64,000 bases of DNA from Stenopsyche tienmushanensis (GCA_008973525.1 WACJ01000527.1:496001-560000); one strand, 5' to 3'. Shown: positions 1 through 13,089, numbered from the stretch's first letter. The notes: a model not told the origin generated them from the sequence alone. A program made the numbers and translations.

Positions 1-1734
1 TTTAGTATCCGATCTTCCAGTTTGTTTACTTTGTCTAAAGAAGGATTTCCATGAGACTACAGGTGTATCTCCGTGCTTTTGTCGAGGAGATTGGGTTACG
101 TGACTAAAAGCAGGTTTGTTTTGGGAGACGTAAGCAGACGCCGTGGCGCCGTCGCTACTCCCCTTACGGAAAAGAGGCCAATGGGACACTATCGACGGTC
201 TCAAAAACGGCCTTAGGCAATAAATAACCGAGCCGGGAATGAGCCACGGTCTCGCTCTTCGGAAGGCCGACTCTTCCATAAATACCGACAGAGCAAACAG
301 GCATCATGTCGTCGGATAAATAATTAATTATTTGAATTTGAATCTTGGTCTTCCATCTCGAAGAATTTAGGGTTCGCAGAAGCGGGCGACCGACTTTCTG
401 TTTTGGCGCGAGAGCAGGGATCGTCGACCTATTTTTTTTATCGAACCGTTTGTGGTGGAACCCCCCAAATGTTTCCGTTTCCCGTTTTTCCAGCGGTTCG
501 AACGGAAATACTGCTGCATCCGCAGCATACAACCATCAACGACGGAAAATGTATAGAAAACATTGTGAAGATTTCGAGAAAAACTTTACCTTTTCTCTTT
601 AGAAAATGTCTTTAATATGGCATCAAACATATGAAATACTGAGAATTCGGACATATTTGAGGGCTGTTCATATTTGTATATAAATTCATTGAACTTGAAA
701 ACTTTTTTCTCCTTGATTAAATAAGACCTGATGTAAGCATAGTGGTTAAGTTCTTTCAATATCTTTTTTTTTAACAAAAATATAATTCAGCTATTATATA
801 TATATATATATATTAATCTTGTATTCAAATCACGATTCAAAGTTGTACATTTTTCCATCTGAAAAGAGATAAATACACGTGTTCGAAAGCGTTATGTAAC
901 CAAAACCGCGTAAATGGATACTCTTATCCCAAACTCATACAAATCATGTATTTGCACAAGCTTCGAATGTATTATCCGTATCTTTAGGAACCAATTCGAG
1001 ATCGATGCTTGCCGTTGAAGTATTTGCAACCCTCGGAAGAAAAACAAATCAAATCGCCCCATTCAAATCCGAGCAACCCCCGTCTGTACAAGCATTTTAA
1101 TGAAGGCAGCATCATATTTTTTCCCACTTACTCTTCACGCTCGACTCGCCCGCAATACGCGAAGGACGTTTATTGAGTTTTCATCCCCGTTTTGAATATT
1201 GGAAAAGCAATGACATTCCACAAATTGGTTTTCGTACAAAAGGAAACAATTTCCTCGTTAATATAGAAAAAAAACCGTACTCCAAGCAAAATGCTCCGGC
1301 GAATTCACTACGTTTCAATATGCCGATAATTCGACTTTATTAAATCCACGCTTTTAGTACAATTCCGCCGTTTATCGTCCATTAGTCGGGCGCTTCCATT
1401 CTTCGGCTGTGTGAAATCGACCGATAAATCGGCGATATTGGACACAGTGCTAAACTGATTTGTTGCAGGTTGCATATCGATCACTGCAAGCGCGCTATCT
1501 GAGCGCAGTGCACGTCAGTCTTGGTTTGTGTTTTCAAATAAGCAATAGTTGTTGGGTTTATTTTTAGCTATTGACCAGTTGCACGCGCTGAGGTGATCGA
1601 ACCCACATTGTCTAGGATACTAGTCAGCGTAAACGCATGTGGACTACCGCATGTAAATACTCGAGCATGATAGTGGATCGTGATAATAATGCAATAATGT
1701 CAATTTTTAGAGCTACCAAGTAATCAATATTAAC
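1..1734. other. Gene-free AT-rich stretch, left edge
   Basis: I find no supportable gene here. A minus-strand open frame of about 120 codons (164-532) overlaps a plus-strand frame, resembles no family I know and lacks splice or codon signals. A short TA microsatellite lies near 800. If dnc begins left of the window this is intron; otherwise it is 5' flank. Confidence 0.5.
795..813. repeat. (TA)n microsatellite
   Basis: An uninterrupted run of about nine TA dinucleotides in a generally AT-rich stretch. It is a simple sequence repeat with no sign of function. Confidence 0.85.
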
Positions 1735-2075
1735 CGTTTGTATGTATGTCCGTGTATATTTGTATGTCCGCCATTTATCAACCGTATAAATACGCTTATC
1801 TGTCAGGAACGTCGCAGCGTGTATGAAGCTTGTACATAAATAAATAAACACTGTCGATAACACACAATATTCGATCATTACTTCAAGTAAACATAAGCAA
1901 TACGCTTGAAATCGATTTATAATATCATTATTAGTCGATAAATTTGGGCTAACGATCTATACAATCGTGCGATGTATGCGGGGAAGCTCTCCGTCTCTGT
2001 CTCCCGAACTGCGCTACGTTCTTTCTCTGTCTCTGTCTATCTCCGAGCTCAATGTGCAATAAGTGGAGGGGGGGT
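1735..2075 (-). mobile_element. piggyBac-like non-autonomous repeat, diverged copy
   Basis: Read on the minus strand, this stretch matches the left and middle parts of the element at 10491-11673. Both contain AACGTAGCGCAGTTCG, a GAGACAGAGACG-like run, ATCGATTTCAAG and a block ending in GTGTTTATTTATTT. The block next to it (CTGACAGATAAG) matches the copy at 26963. The TTAA-flanked ends seen in other copies are not clear here, so the boundaries are approximate. There is no transposase coding capacity. Confidence 0.6.
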
Positions 2076-4281
2076 CCCAGACCCTGGGATAGTACTCCTT
2101 TAGGAGTTTACAAGAGAAATAAAATACTAAGTCGAGTAACCACTCAAAATCCAGCGACTTACCGGTGATTCGCTATTTTTTTTGGTAGAAAATAAATATT
2201 TTTTAATATCTAAAAATTATTACGCGATCCTCGTCTACCTAAGTAAAAGGCAATAAGAAACCCCCACGTGAAAAATTCATCCCTATAAAATAAATCTTAT
2301 CTTGATTGCTTACATACAATAACGAATTTTGCACTTTAAGAAGAAGATGCATAACAAGAATAGCTTGTAAATCGGGCATAAAATGTATTTGATTGTATTT
2401 TTATGATTTTTTCCTCGCATTAAAACACTTTCTTGCTGCCATTGACATCTTTCACTGTCTGTATCCATCATTAAAGCTAAAAAAAATCCCAAACGGAATT
2501 ACCGCGTAGTAAAATCCGACAAGTGTTAGCATAAACATGTTTTATAGATAAATCATTATTCAGCATAAGTATGCTGAATCATCCCGATTTTCTGCATAAA
2601 ATTGATTTATGAGCGACATTACTTATCGGCCGATTCGATTTATGATTTGACTGTGTACGAGGCAACCACGTTGCGTAGCCGCGTAGTAAGTAGATCTTCA
2701 ATGCGAGCATTTATATAATAAAAACGTTAGCAATTTCACTTTCGCTCTCCGATCCGAATTACGTCAGGTCAGCGGTCGTCACATGTTTGTACGGCGTCCG
2801 ACAAAAAATCCAAACTCTTAAAATATTCTGGCATTGCTCCAGTGCCGGCGGAAAAAAACGTCAATTGATCTTGTTTGCACGTAATTCGTCGATATCTCGC
2901 AACAGCTCGGAATGTGGCAAATGCTCTGCTCCGGTTCGGTGAATATTTGATGGATCGGTGTCGGTACAAACCACATTTTCCAATCTATGTTTAATATGTG
3001 GTTGACGTCACATTTCCGCATGACCACAATATGATAGTGCACGAAATGCATTTCAACCAAAGGACTATTGCACGCCATTACTCAGCGCAGTTTATTAATT
3101 TTCCCATGCGTTTCAATTACGGCCGTCGGTATTTGATTATGTTATTGTTTCTATCGGACAATTGAATCGAAATTTTCAACCGGATTTCCACTCATTTCCA
3201 TATATTTTTTTATTGTTATGAATCATGTGCGTCATATTTCGCGCGCGTTGAACTCGCATGAATCTATTATACTTGCGTGCTTTGTTGGTAAATAATCTTA
3301 CTCAGCATGATACGCTCTACATGTCGTTACATCTGCAATTATGTATTATCATCAATGAGAACGGAGTTGCATAATTTAAGAAATCGCGTAAATTTAAGCG
3401 TTCAACTCGCTTTTGACCCCTTAAACTTATAACTTGTTGTTTTATGAGCGACTGTATATCTTCTGATTCTTATATGAAATCCAAATTTACATCATCAGAA
3501 ATACATTTTGGTGTAGCATAAAGGATCCTTCGCATCACCTCTTCATACACTCAATATTAAAACGAGCAAGAGTACTATTTATGAACGCACACCCAGCGCA
3601 TCATTCAAGCGATTTTATTTAATTATTTTTCTTCTATGATAAGACATCAAAATCCAATAAATATATTCTCGGATATGCTTTTTGAATTCGCATATTTCCT
3701 GCAAATTGTCTAAATGAATTCATCCATTTGGTTGGAGCTCTTATTTAATGCTTTTTTCTACTCTTGGAATAAAATCTAATACAAATATATGTATTATAAT
3801 ACAAATTCTTTATTCATATTTTCCATACGTTATGTAACATAGCTTTATGAAACGTAAAATTGTAAATTTGTATACGCATATTAAAAAACGTAAAACTGTG
3901 CAATTCACCGTAAAAATAACATCATTCTTTGGAACATCAAAAACATTCCACATTAATGATTTCATCAACTAATAATCGAGAACACGAAAAATTATTATTC
4001 CATTAGAGTTTTAAAGATGAGAAGCAAGAAAATTATTTCTCAAAAATATCTCATCCCAATTTAATTAACATATTGGGTGGACCCGAAAGTATTCGAAAAT
4101 TTAATAAAAATAGTTCAAATTCATCAATAACAAAAAAATTGTATATACGACATTATAAATTATAATTCCCTTCGTTATTCAACATATCTTCCCATCACGT
4201 TGGTAGTCTTTTCATCCCTTTTTTGTAAAAAAAAAATCTGGCTTAGAAGCAAAAACGATATTAAATGCATTTCCATTCCAA
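2076..4281. other. No recognised gene or repeat
   Basis: AT-rich sequence with only short open frames. Two overlapping minus-strand frames (2769-3078) were read and not recognised. I see nothing here that I can name. Confidence 0.5.
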
Positions 4282-4725
4282 TCCGTCGCTGCAGATGAAT
4301 ACTTATATACTATAATACTTTGATGTGATTCGTAATTATATTACGGAGAAATACAAAGATTCTGAACTCCGTATCTATTATATTTCATATCGATATTCCC
4401 ATTATTAGAGTCGAGGTGTAGTAAATACATCACCGGTAGAGAAAGGTTAATATACCAATTTGAAACAAATATATGTATACATAGATTAGACAGTTACTGC
4501 CCCTAGGCGTCGCCTAAGCTCGCCAATTAGTAGTTACGCCACTGTTTCCAAGCGTTTTTAGATTTCGGCGGGAATGTCTCGATTTAGTAGCCTTCGTCGT
4601 GCTGGTGAGGTATACGATTTCTGTTAGATAAAAATTTCAACCCCGAATTTTTAGGGATTATGTTTATTAATCCCGGGATTCATAAGTAACTAAAACTGTC
4701 CGGGATCCCGGGATTGGATTCCTTA
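4282..4725 (-). mobile_element. hAT element, 5' half (inverted copy)
   Basis: The reverse complement matches the 5' half of the hAT family also seen at 43262, 47539 and 51997. Shared landmarks are the terminal AATCCAATCCCGGGATCCC, a TATCTAACAGAAATCGTA block, the GCTTGGAAACAGTGGCG block, and CATCTGCAGCGACGGA at its inner end. The terminal inverted repeat lies at the right side, near 4725. No transposase is encoded in this half. It directly abuts a second, oppositely oriented fragment of the same family. Confidence 0.75.
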
Positions 4726-4968
4726 CTTCGGGCATATTTCCAAAACAATATTGGAATTTTTTTGAAATGTTTTTTTATCTTTTCTTAAAAAATTTAAATT
4801 CTTTCACCCTCAAATTATTTTTTATATTAAACGAATGGACTTATTAGTAATTTTAGATAAAATTTATCAATGTAATTTCTTAACCTGATTGAAAATCTCG
4901 GTCCCGATATTCCGGGACTGATTCTGGGATGGTCTAATGCAATCCCGAAATCTCGCGATCGAAAAAAT
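4726..4968 (+). mobile_element. hAT element, 3' half fragment
   Basis: The sequence from CTTCGGGCATAT onward follows the 3' part of the hAT copy at 51997-52931: the CAAAACAATATT block, the ATGGACTTATTAGTAATTTT block, a run of imperfect CCCGGGA palindromes, and AATCCCGAAATC. It stops before the outer terminal repeat, so it is truncated on the right. Its left edge is fused to the outer end of an inverted 5' half. Confidence 0.7.
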
Positions 4969-6900
4969 TATCTAAATTTTATAAATTCAATTTATAATAT
5001 TATATAAATTCTCGTATGGATATCGCCAAAGTTTGATGAATGATAAGAATGCTAAAATATTAAAGATAATTTTTTGGATTTTACTGATATTTTCAGGCTT
5101 AAATTTAGACTTTTTTGAAGAACCCCCCAGGAGTTAGCTTGCGCTTTTTTCAATCGGTTGGTCCGCATCGGGATGAAATAAATATAAATTGACATCGTCC
5201 ACCCAAAAGACATATAATCGCATGCGTATACAGTCCTCGAGGAATACCGACGGGTTCTAGGTCATTTAATCAACTGTGAAAATCAATATTTGTATCCCTA
5301 CTTCACGGTTCGATATGCGGCGCGCCCATAGGGCGAAAAAGATAAAGGACCAAAAAGGTATTATGTTGCGCTCGCATCGTTTTGATGAATCGGCATGGAG
5401 AAATGTTTGTCGTTAATTTCCACACGGCGCCCTGAATGAACCCACCCCATCGGAAGGGTTGGATGTTAAATGAGCTCTTTTATTTCCCGATTGTCTCATT
5501 AGGGGCGCACTTTGATCGAAAGCTCAGCGGCGCAGTTTATTCGAATCGCGCTAAATTTAGATCGACAGTGTCGTGCTCTGTTGGCGTGCTTCAAATTAAA
5601 CAGTTGCACGCGCTGTGACACGTGTTATTTATTTACGTTGCCGGGGGCTAAATTTTGTTTGCGTGTCGAATGCGGCTCTACCCTCTCCCGGCAGGGGAAA
5701 TATTTATAGGATGATACATCAGGCTCCTATTATGCACGAGGGTGTCGGATAAGTTCTGTCCACTTCGATTCGAGCCCTTTGTGTTTGCTTCCAGCCACTA
5801 TGTACGAATTTATCTGCGGCTCGGGAGCGAAGAAAAATCCTATGGGCTAGATAAAAGTCAATTTAGTGCGTCCACGTTGTTTCGACTATCTATCGTGCGC
5901 CACACTAGAATGTTGATAACATGTGAGTTATCGCGTAAGTAGCACACTTTTATTATTAGCACACAAGTACTTCAGCGGAAGTTCCATTTAGGCTGATGAA
6001 GAGTGCGGATGCTCAATTTCGCGGTAAAAGTACTAGAGCAATCGAGCAACTGGTGGAGCAGGGCCGAGATCTAGCATAGGTCAGTTAACGATCCGAGTTT
6101 TATGCTCTAGAAATCCACGCTTACACCCTCTTCCAAGGACGCTCCGCCTTGAATTTAATCTGGATCGCTCAAGCAGACCTCGGGGACGTCCATTAAACGA
6201 CAATCTCCTACATTGTGGCATAACCTTTAATGGTGTCACGCTAAGACGTCCCACTTACTACAAATGAGATTACGTTTTCATTGCATTCAATTTAGACGTA
6301 GATGGATAAATAAGGTCGAGAGTCCTCGGAAGATGACCGACGGATCGATGAAAGCAATTCAGCTAAATGCAATGTATCTTTTTTCTCAAATAAGAGTAAA
6401 ATTGGTGCAATAATAATATTGATGCGATTTACCTTATGTTAGTCGAATCGACTAATAAAAGATATGACGCCAAACTTAAATGATAATGAATCGCTCGATC
6501 CTTATATATACAAGATGTTTTACACATGGACCGACACATTTTTTTTTTGGGGTTAAAAGGATCATTTGCTACGTTTCGCATATAAGTCACTATGTCCTTA
6601 GTGTCAGGGTTGTAAAAATACATTTTTTTTTCCAATTTGGAAAAAATACCTGGGGACAAATAAATCCAGTGGTGTCAGGTCTGAAGACCATAACATGTTT
6701 ATTAATTATCTTTGTATGATGATTTAAACAAATTATTTTCCTCTACTTCTTCTGAATCCGCTTTTGCTTCTCCTTGTACTCCTTTGGATACAAGGACATG
6801 GAGTGATACTAATAAACTTGCTTATGCAGCGTCAAAATCAAGAGCGATTATGCTCAAGGGCAATATCATGCGTTATCCACGCATTTGACTGGGTGAAGAC
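4969..6900. other. No recognised gene
   Basis: Mixed-composition sequence with open frames no longer than about 85 codons, none recognised. CAGTTGCACGCGCTG near 5599 also occurs near 1576, but the flanks do not align well enough to define a repeat. Confidence 0.45.
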
Positions 6901-7338
6901 CGTATAGTTTTTGATAAAAACGTCTTCTATCTAGGCGTAACCATCTCTGAGGTATGCAGATTCTGAAAAAACATTAAAATTGCAACCGGGTAAGTGACCA
7001 AGGCTTTTGACAAAATGTCCAGACTGACGGGCGCTGATTGCGATCTTAAGGGCAAACACCTCAGGATTACCTATGAAGCCATCTACGAGAGTATTGCCAC
7101 AAACGGAGCAGGAGCATGGGCGGTCAGGCTTGGACACCATGGACGAGACAAGACGGCGAGATGATGCCTAAACATTGCACAATGGAAGCCACTACTAAGA
7201 ATCACTGGAGCGTACAAAACAACTGCTACAGACAGCCTCCCTGTCCTTGCAGGGATCATGCCACTAGACCTAAAAGTGCAAATAAAGGCAGTGAGGCATC
7301 TTAAAAAAGCACGTAGAATAATTAAAGTTGGTAATTCC
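6901..7338 (+). mobile_element. R1-like non-LTR retrotransposon, 3' end of reverse transcriptase ORF (broken)
   Basis: Two plus-strand blocks translate to the C-terminal end of a LINE reverse transcriptase. The first (6901-6951) contains VFYLGVTIS, the usual strand after the RT core. After a gap or frameshift, the second (6994-7338) contains KHLRITYEAIYESIA, then LLRITGAYKTTATDSLPV and LAGIMPLDLKV. This wording is typical of R1-clade insect LINEs, where the segment follows the palm and thumb. One in-frame TGA (7162-7164) interrupts the second block, and no RT core (YADD) is seen upstream, so this is a 5'-truncated dead copy. The clade assignment is by memory of the motif, not by alignment. 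Confidence 0.8.
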
Positions 7339-7570
7339 ACTCTATCAGCTGAGGAAGCAGATGGAATTCTTGTGCCGTATCAGAGGTCCTTTTTCTGGAC
7401 CTCTTGGCCACAGGGACCTTCTGCCATAGTTTCGAAGCCAAATGCACCTTGGGCGGATACTATTTTAGTATGTCACTACGGATTGAACATATACTTATAT
7501 ATCAACCTAGGTGTGAATAATAAAAAAATTAAAAAATAATTATCTTGGCAGACCTATTCCGTAGCTCGCC

Positions 7571-7645
7571 CGGTCACCAGATCTGACACCAGTGGATTTT
7601 CTTGTCCGGAGATATGTCTTGCTCCCTGAGCAGCATGGTCTTTAG
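7571..7645 (+). pseudogene. Fragment of a Tc/mariner-type (DDE_3) transposase
   Basis: This 24-codon open segment reads RSPDLTPVDFLVRRYVLLPE and then stops. RSPDLTPxDFFLWGYV is a standard block around the last catalytic acid of Tc-like transposases common in insects. The aspartate of the block is kept, but the usual FLWGY has become FLVRRY. No convincing transposase lies on either side. It sits about 230 bp after the LINE remnant, so this is a compound of unrelated relics. Confidence 0.55.
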
Positions 7646-10486
7646 AACTGACCTGTGTCTGGTATCAAATATGGCATCTAAACATACACCTAATCATGGA
7701 AATATGTGGTCATTGGGATGATTCAATAAGAACTATCTTGGGAGTCATAAAGATATTTAATAGTCTGTTAGTCTGCATTCAAATTCACAAATGAAATTAT
7801 TCGACTCATCATCTTTCGTTATGGCAATGATTTATGGACAATTGTCAGTCCATCATCTATTATCGATAAAATATTGAATTTATAGTCGGTCATCAATTAC
7901 GTCTAAGGACTCTTACAATGGCTCTTTATCGTTGTGAGCATTATGATGTGCATTTTATCGATCGGCATCGTCGTTATCCTTGAGGGGTCCATTAAAAGCG
8001 TCGATGCACCGCCCACATCTCAAATGTGACATTGCCCGTTAAGTGCAAGGAATGTAAATACGCCGTTGTATGTTTGAGATGGGGCTTCATTTTTACAGGA
8101 CGATTTATTGAACACTATAATTCCGCAGCAGTCCTTGAACTGTTGTCGAGTGATGTTTTCAATAAAATGAAAAAAGGACGAAGGAAAGCACTTACACTCG
8201 GTTGTACTTCGCGGAAAGACACGTGAGCTAGACATCTGTCACGCCAGGCATTTCATTTCGTATTTTTAGAAAATCACAGTGTTTTTCGGGAACGCAGAAA
8301 AGGCTTTTAAAATTAGAACGCGTCACCCGAAATAATATTTGTCGAATGCAGAATTTACCTTTGGATTTTGTGCGGTTTTTTCGGTCGAAAATCTCGCAAA
8401 TGGCGATTTATTTCGCCCGCTCAATGCTGCGAAAATGCGCGTAAGCCCGAAAAAAGAAACTAGTTAACGAGCATAAAGCCTTCACTTGTTTACGTTCCCC
8501 CGAATTAATTATTCATCATTGTTCGCCTCCGAGATGAATGGGAAATCATTAAATGGCTTTTCTACGTTTTCTTGTGCAATTTTCGACAACGCTAAAAGAG
8601 TTCTCCGACCAAAAACAAAACTTCTCTAATGAGGTTTTTGCCGACCGACATAATTCTACGTCGCAAAGTCGCTCGATTATATTATGAGGCTCTCTCATTA
8701 CGTCCCTCGCAAATCTAGCGCTCTTTGACGGGAGATATGGCTTGATTAAAAGCTCATAATTATTAAAATATCAACTGAAGAAACTTTCCAAACAGAATCC
8801 TCTTTAACAACCCTTAGATACATCCATCTGACTACTCATCTGATTATGAATTATTTATGCATAGAATTGAATGTGTTCCTGATCAAACATTATTTTTAAG
8901 GTTTCAATGTGCAAAATGTTAATGTTACGCACGTAAACAGACCCCACAAGCGGCGAACACATCGCATTAAATCTATTTTAAATAATCGAGCGCGTTTCAA
9001 GCAACTTTCCGCCTGTCGCTTATGCGTTAAGGATCTCAATGAAAAATCGCGTATTTTTTATTTGGCCACATCACATCCATAAAGCCACCCGAGTTTTTAT
9101 AAATATAAGCCATGTTTTGCGTACGTACAAATAGAAAATGCTGTCTTCATGAATAGATACATTTAAATAAACCCTTCTCTGCTTATAAATAATCTGAAGG
9201 GGAGGTCTTATGTAAACATGTATCCAATTTTACTCCGAGCCGACAACGAAAGGACTTTAAGTTTCGATTTGGCTTCGTTTTTTTGAATATTTTTTATCAA
9301 CGACATATGGATATGATATTATATCAGGGAGGGGTTTTTCATATTTATCTTGGATTAAATCCAAATATTTTACGATTGCGACAATGAAATCAATGCAGGA
9401 ACGTCGTCAATCTGCAAAATCGCCAGCGCATCTCATTGCATCTTAAATTTTGTATATCTTGCGTTATAAACTGTTCTGGATGTATTCTTGACATATTCTT
9501 GCATGCGTGGCTTTGAATTTCAAATAAGTATGATATATTTAATAAATAAATCTATGGGAGATCTGCTGAAGATCATCCTATACTGCGGCAAAAAACCGTA
9601 TGTAAATGTTCGAAACTAAATAATTTAAATACTCTAGACGGCCTAGGAGAATCTGGATTTAACACCTGTACGGTGGGCATAAAATTTATCGGATCGTATC
9701 GGTTTATGCGTTCGCTCTTCTGTTTATTTATTCATCGCTGTACAATAAAATTTTCACGATGATTCGGAAGATATACATACACTCTGAATAATATAACGCC
9801 AAGTGCGCGTGTGTATCGGCCTGTTTTATAAAAATGCTCCTAAGGGCTAAATCATGATGTAACATTTTGATTGTTCGTGATTAAGCGACAGATGTCGCTC
9901 TTGATTGGAGCATCGTTATAGGATTTCTCAAGCTCGTTTAAAAACAGATCCTGCGGGAGATGTCCCAATCAGCTCTCGTCGCTAATTGTTCGTAGCTGTT
10001 GACACACCTTGTATACAGAAATAACAAATAGGTGGCTCGCGAGCGTAAAGGTTTCCATGGCGACCACTGCTCCAGAATAAGATCCCTTTGGTCTTATTTA
10101 TACAGACAGGGGTAGGCGGGATCAAAGAGGATATCAAAGGGTGATATTTAGATGGAATTATTTACCTTTCGGATGGGAGCGATCGCGGATGGGGAATATA
10201 CATTTCATCTGACGTCTGGGCATTAATGAAAAAAAAATTATCGAAAAATATGTACGCCGGGGTTCGCGTTCGCATCGTAATGCTACATTATTTTGATCAA
10301 AGAACTCTTCGTTGCTTGAATATTAAAAAAATGATATCGTATGTTGGCTCAATGTATATTAATTTAATATTTTTAAAAAACTAATTTGAACAGTTGATGA
10401 TGATGATGAGATAGCGTTTGTTGTTACGGATATATGCTTACGTGCGTAACTTGAATATTAGACGTGCCGACATTTGAAAACAGTGT
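7646..10486. other. No recognised gene
   Basis: AT-rich non-coding sequence. Complementary open frames around 8020-8235 on both strands were read and not recognised. I see no terminal repeats or splice-flanked exon. Confidence 0.5.
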
Positions 10487-10490
10487 TTAA

Positions 10491-11673
10491 CCTCTATAGT
10501 AGGATGATCGCGTATTTGCGAGCGAATTCCAGTGATTCAGAAAGAGCACTCTTGTACGTTGAGCTCGCTGACGGATAAAACGTAGCGCAGTTCGATAACT
10601 GTGCATGGGAGACAGAGACGAAGAACTTCCTGCGTACATCCTTCGATTGCATAAATCGTTAACCCAAATTTATCGCCTAATAATGATGTGTGAATGATAT
10701 AATGAATCGATTTCAAGTGTATTGTGTATGTATGTTAACTTGAAAAAAATACCGAATACTGTGTGCTATCGATAGTGTTTATTTATTTAACTCGTTCGTC
10801 GCTGCGTCCACCGGATATGAGCGATCCCGGTCACGTAATTTAGATAGACGGTTTTATAACATAAAGACTGATATGTTTGCATAAAAAGTATGGTCTTCAA
10901 CCGAATGAAGATTCTGGAGTACGTACAGTGAAATCATAAACAGTTTCCGGAAAGCGAATCCAGCATCTCACTGTTGCGTATTTCTATAACAACTTACAAA
11001 TGCTTACTTTGCGAACGTCTTTCTATAATGTCTTCTAGACGATCACTATCGAAATATCTTTAAAGATCAAACTTGAAACATGCATTCCTACCCTTGTCTG
11101 TTCGCACTTGCTTATTTTCATTTGATTAATGACTATGGAATTCAATCCCGAGCCAAAATTTTGATCCCGAGATCGGCATTTTCTTTAGTTTAAGAAATTA
11201 CATTGATAAATTTGATTAAAAATGACTAATAAGTCCATTTATTTAATATAAAAAATAATTTAAAGGCGAAATAATTTTATTTATTTAAGAAAAGATAAAA
11301 ATACAGTTCAGAAATAGACGAATAAAACACTAAAAGATTCAAATATTAACGTTTACAAATCCCGGGATTCATTAGCACCTAAAACTGTCCGGAATCCCGG
11401 GATTAGATTCCCTATTAATGACTAAGTCAAGCTATCGATTTAAGATAAAACAACATCTGAGAGAAGATGCGCCGATCGGGCCCCGTGAGAAACAACATCG
11501 ATTCACGTTAGGCGACGAGAGTGTTAAGTATAAGCTTGATAATATTTATAAGCTAAAAAACGTGCTATTACGGTTCTAACAGAAAAATGGATTTATACGA
11601 ATGATAAGTGACGGACAAGCAAATATAGCATCTAAGACTATGAATATTTTAAATAAGCTCACTACTCAATGGG
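10491..11673 (+). mobile_element. piggyBac-like non-autonomous element, most complete copy
   Basis: The left end follows a TTAA (10487-10490) and begins CCTCTATAGTAGGATGATC. The right end reads GCTCACTACTCAATGGG followed by TTCA, one base away from TTAA. Other copies show the same right end directly beside an intact TTAA (43225, 26959). TTAA targets with CCCTTT-like tips are the signature of the piggyBac superfamily. No transposase frame is present, so it is a MITE-like derivative of about 0.9 kb plus a nested insertion. A hAT MITE lies inside at 11134-11414. Confidence 0.65.
11134..11414. mobile_element. hAT MITE (281 bp) with 8-bp target duplication
   Basis: The element is bounded by terminal inverted repeats: left TATGGAATTCAATCCCGA, right (reverse complement) TAGGGAATCTAATCCCGG. 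It is flanked on both sides by the identical 8-mer TTAATGAC (11126-11133 and 11415-11422), the duplication length expected for hAT. The interior joins the 3' end of the family (AATAAGTCCATTTATTTAATAT) to the CCCGGGA-rich 5' tip, so it is an internal-deletion derivative of the hAT copies at 4282, 43262 and 51997. It has no coding capacity. Confidence 0.88.
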
Positions 11674-13089
11674 TTCATTTGACGATAGCCATTATTTTCA
11701 TCGACTGTCTATAAATTATCTATTTATTATATACGATTAAAATTTGATACAAAAAGGATCAATTCTTTATCTTATCATCATATAAATGTACATGTTCACT
11801 TGCTATTCTTTGTTGTCTGAGGACAGTACTCATGGCAATAAAACGCCCAATCTTTCCACTCTATCAATATTTTGTTGAAAACTGCATTGCAAAACATGGG
11901 AGATTAATCTTTTCATATATATATATATATATATATATATTCCAGAAATGTGTTAGGATGCAATTTTATATCAACAATCAAGCACGATATCAACATTTTT
12001 TTGCAAATTTATCTTAATTCGAATTTATTTTCGAAAATCTAGCAATAAATGAGGATTGATAAGATTGTTGATTTTCAAAACGTCGATCAGTGATTGCCAA
12101 GTACAACATATGGCTCTAGTATAACACTATAATTTCTAATTGTTGTTTTAAATTCTCAGCTGCATTTAACGATGCATTTCTGGCGCCATTATACGACCTC
12201 CCGACAGAGTTCAAACGATTCAAGAGTACACGTAACGCAATAGACCTTCATTAGCTCTTATGCAACTATCATCACGCCGATATTAATTTTAGATGTGCGA
12301 TTTTTATAGCGGATAATTTAAATTAAATCAGGCGATTTTATATGACTACAGTACATTAGAGTCGACTTAAAATGACATCAGATGATTTTGCCGTCACGCA
12401 ATATTCAACGCGTCGTCAAGACGTCTCGTGCTTCAGATTGTTTGTTGCTATTATTTAATTAGTAATTTGCGCGAAAATTGTATTTGCTCGTATGAAAGTA
12501 CATAAAGACTTCAATTAACTGCGAGTCAAAAGCAGTCATACATCTTCTCTGCCGTATTACAGCTGTTGGTAAATAGGCTTACGCCATTTCAACGCAAGTT
12601 CGTTAATACTCTTAGTTTCGGGAAATTAGCTCCTCGCCGTGGATGAAGTCACGGGGGAAAAATATTTTATGAGCTTAGTTGAAATGTTGCTTTTAAAATT
12701 AAAAAAATAATGTTTACGACATCGATATGCCGATATTTTGGTACGCCGTACGCATAAAACGAGATATTTCGTACTTGGCACATACGGTTGTTTCAAATCA
12801 GAGCGCTTCAATCAACACCTGATGTCATATTTTCATTGGGAAATCATGATTGAATCAAATTATGCATCAACAAGATGCATTTAGCATCGCGTAAATAATC
12901 CAGAGATCTACATAAATCTTATAGACCGAGATCTCCAAAGCATGATAAATCCATTCCATGCGATACACTTTTAGCGATGATCTAACACTCGAGGGCAGAA
13001 CTATCATACAATATACTAAAAAATACATTTATTCGATCCATTATTATTTATAAATCTAGAATTTGAGTGAGTTATCGATTTTTAACTAA
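11674..13089. other. No recognised gene; one microsatellite
   Basis: AT-rich intron-like sequence containing an (AT)13 run at 11915-11940. The longest open frames are about 60 codons and were not recognised. Confidence 0.5.
11915..11940. repeat. (AT)13 microsatellite
   Basis: An uninterrupted AT dinucleotide run of 26 bases. It is the longest simple repeat noticed in the window. Confidence 0.9.

Noticed and set aside
164..532. 122-codon minus-strand open frame
   Set aside because: It overlaps an open plus-strand frame, resembles no known family and has no splice or promoter context; likely chance.
1500..1600. Initiator-like TCAGTC near 1516 as a dnc promoter
   Set aside because: No TATA box or downstream promoter element at the expected spacing, and the motif is too short to support a start site.
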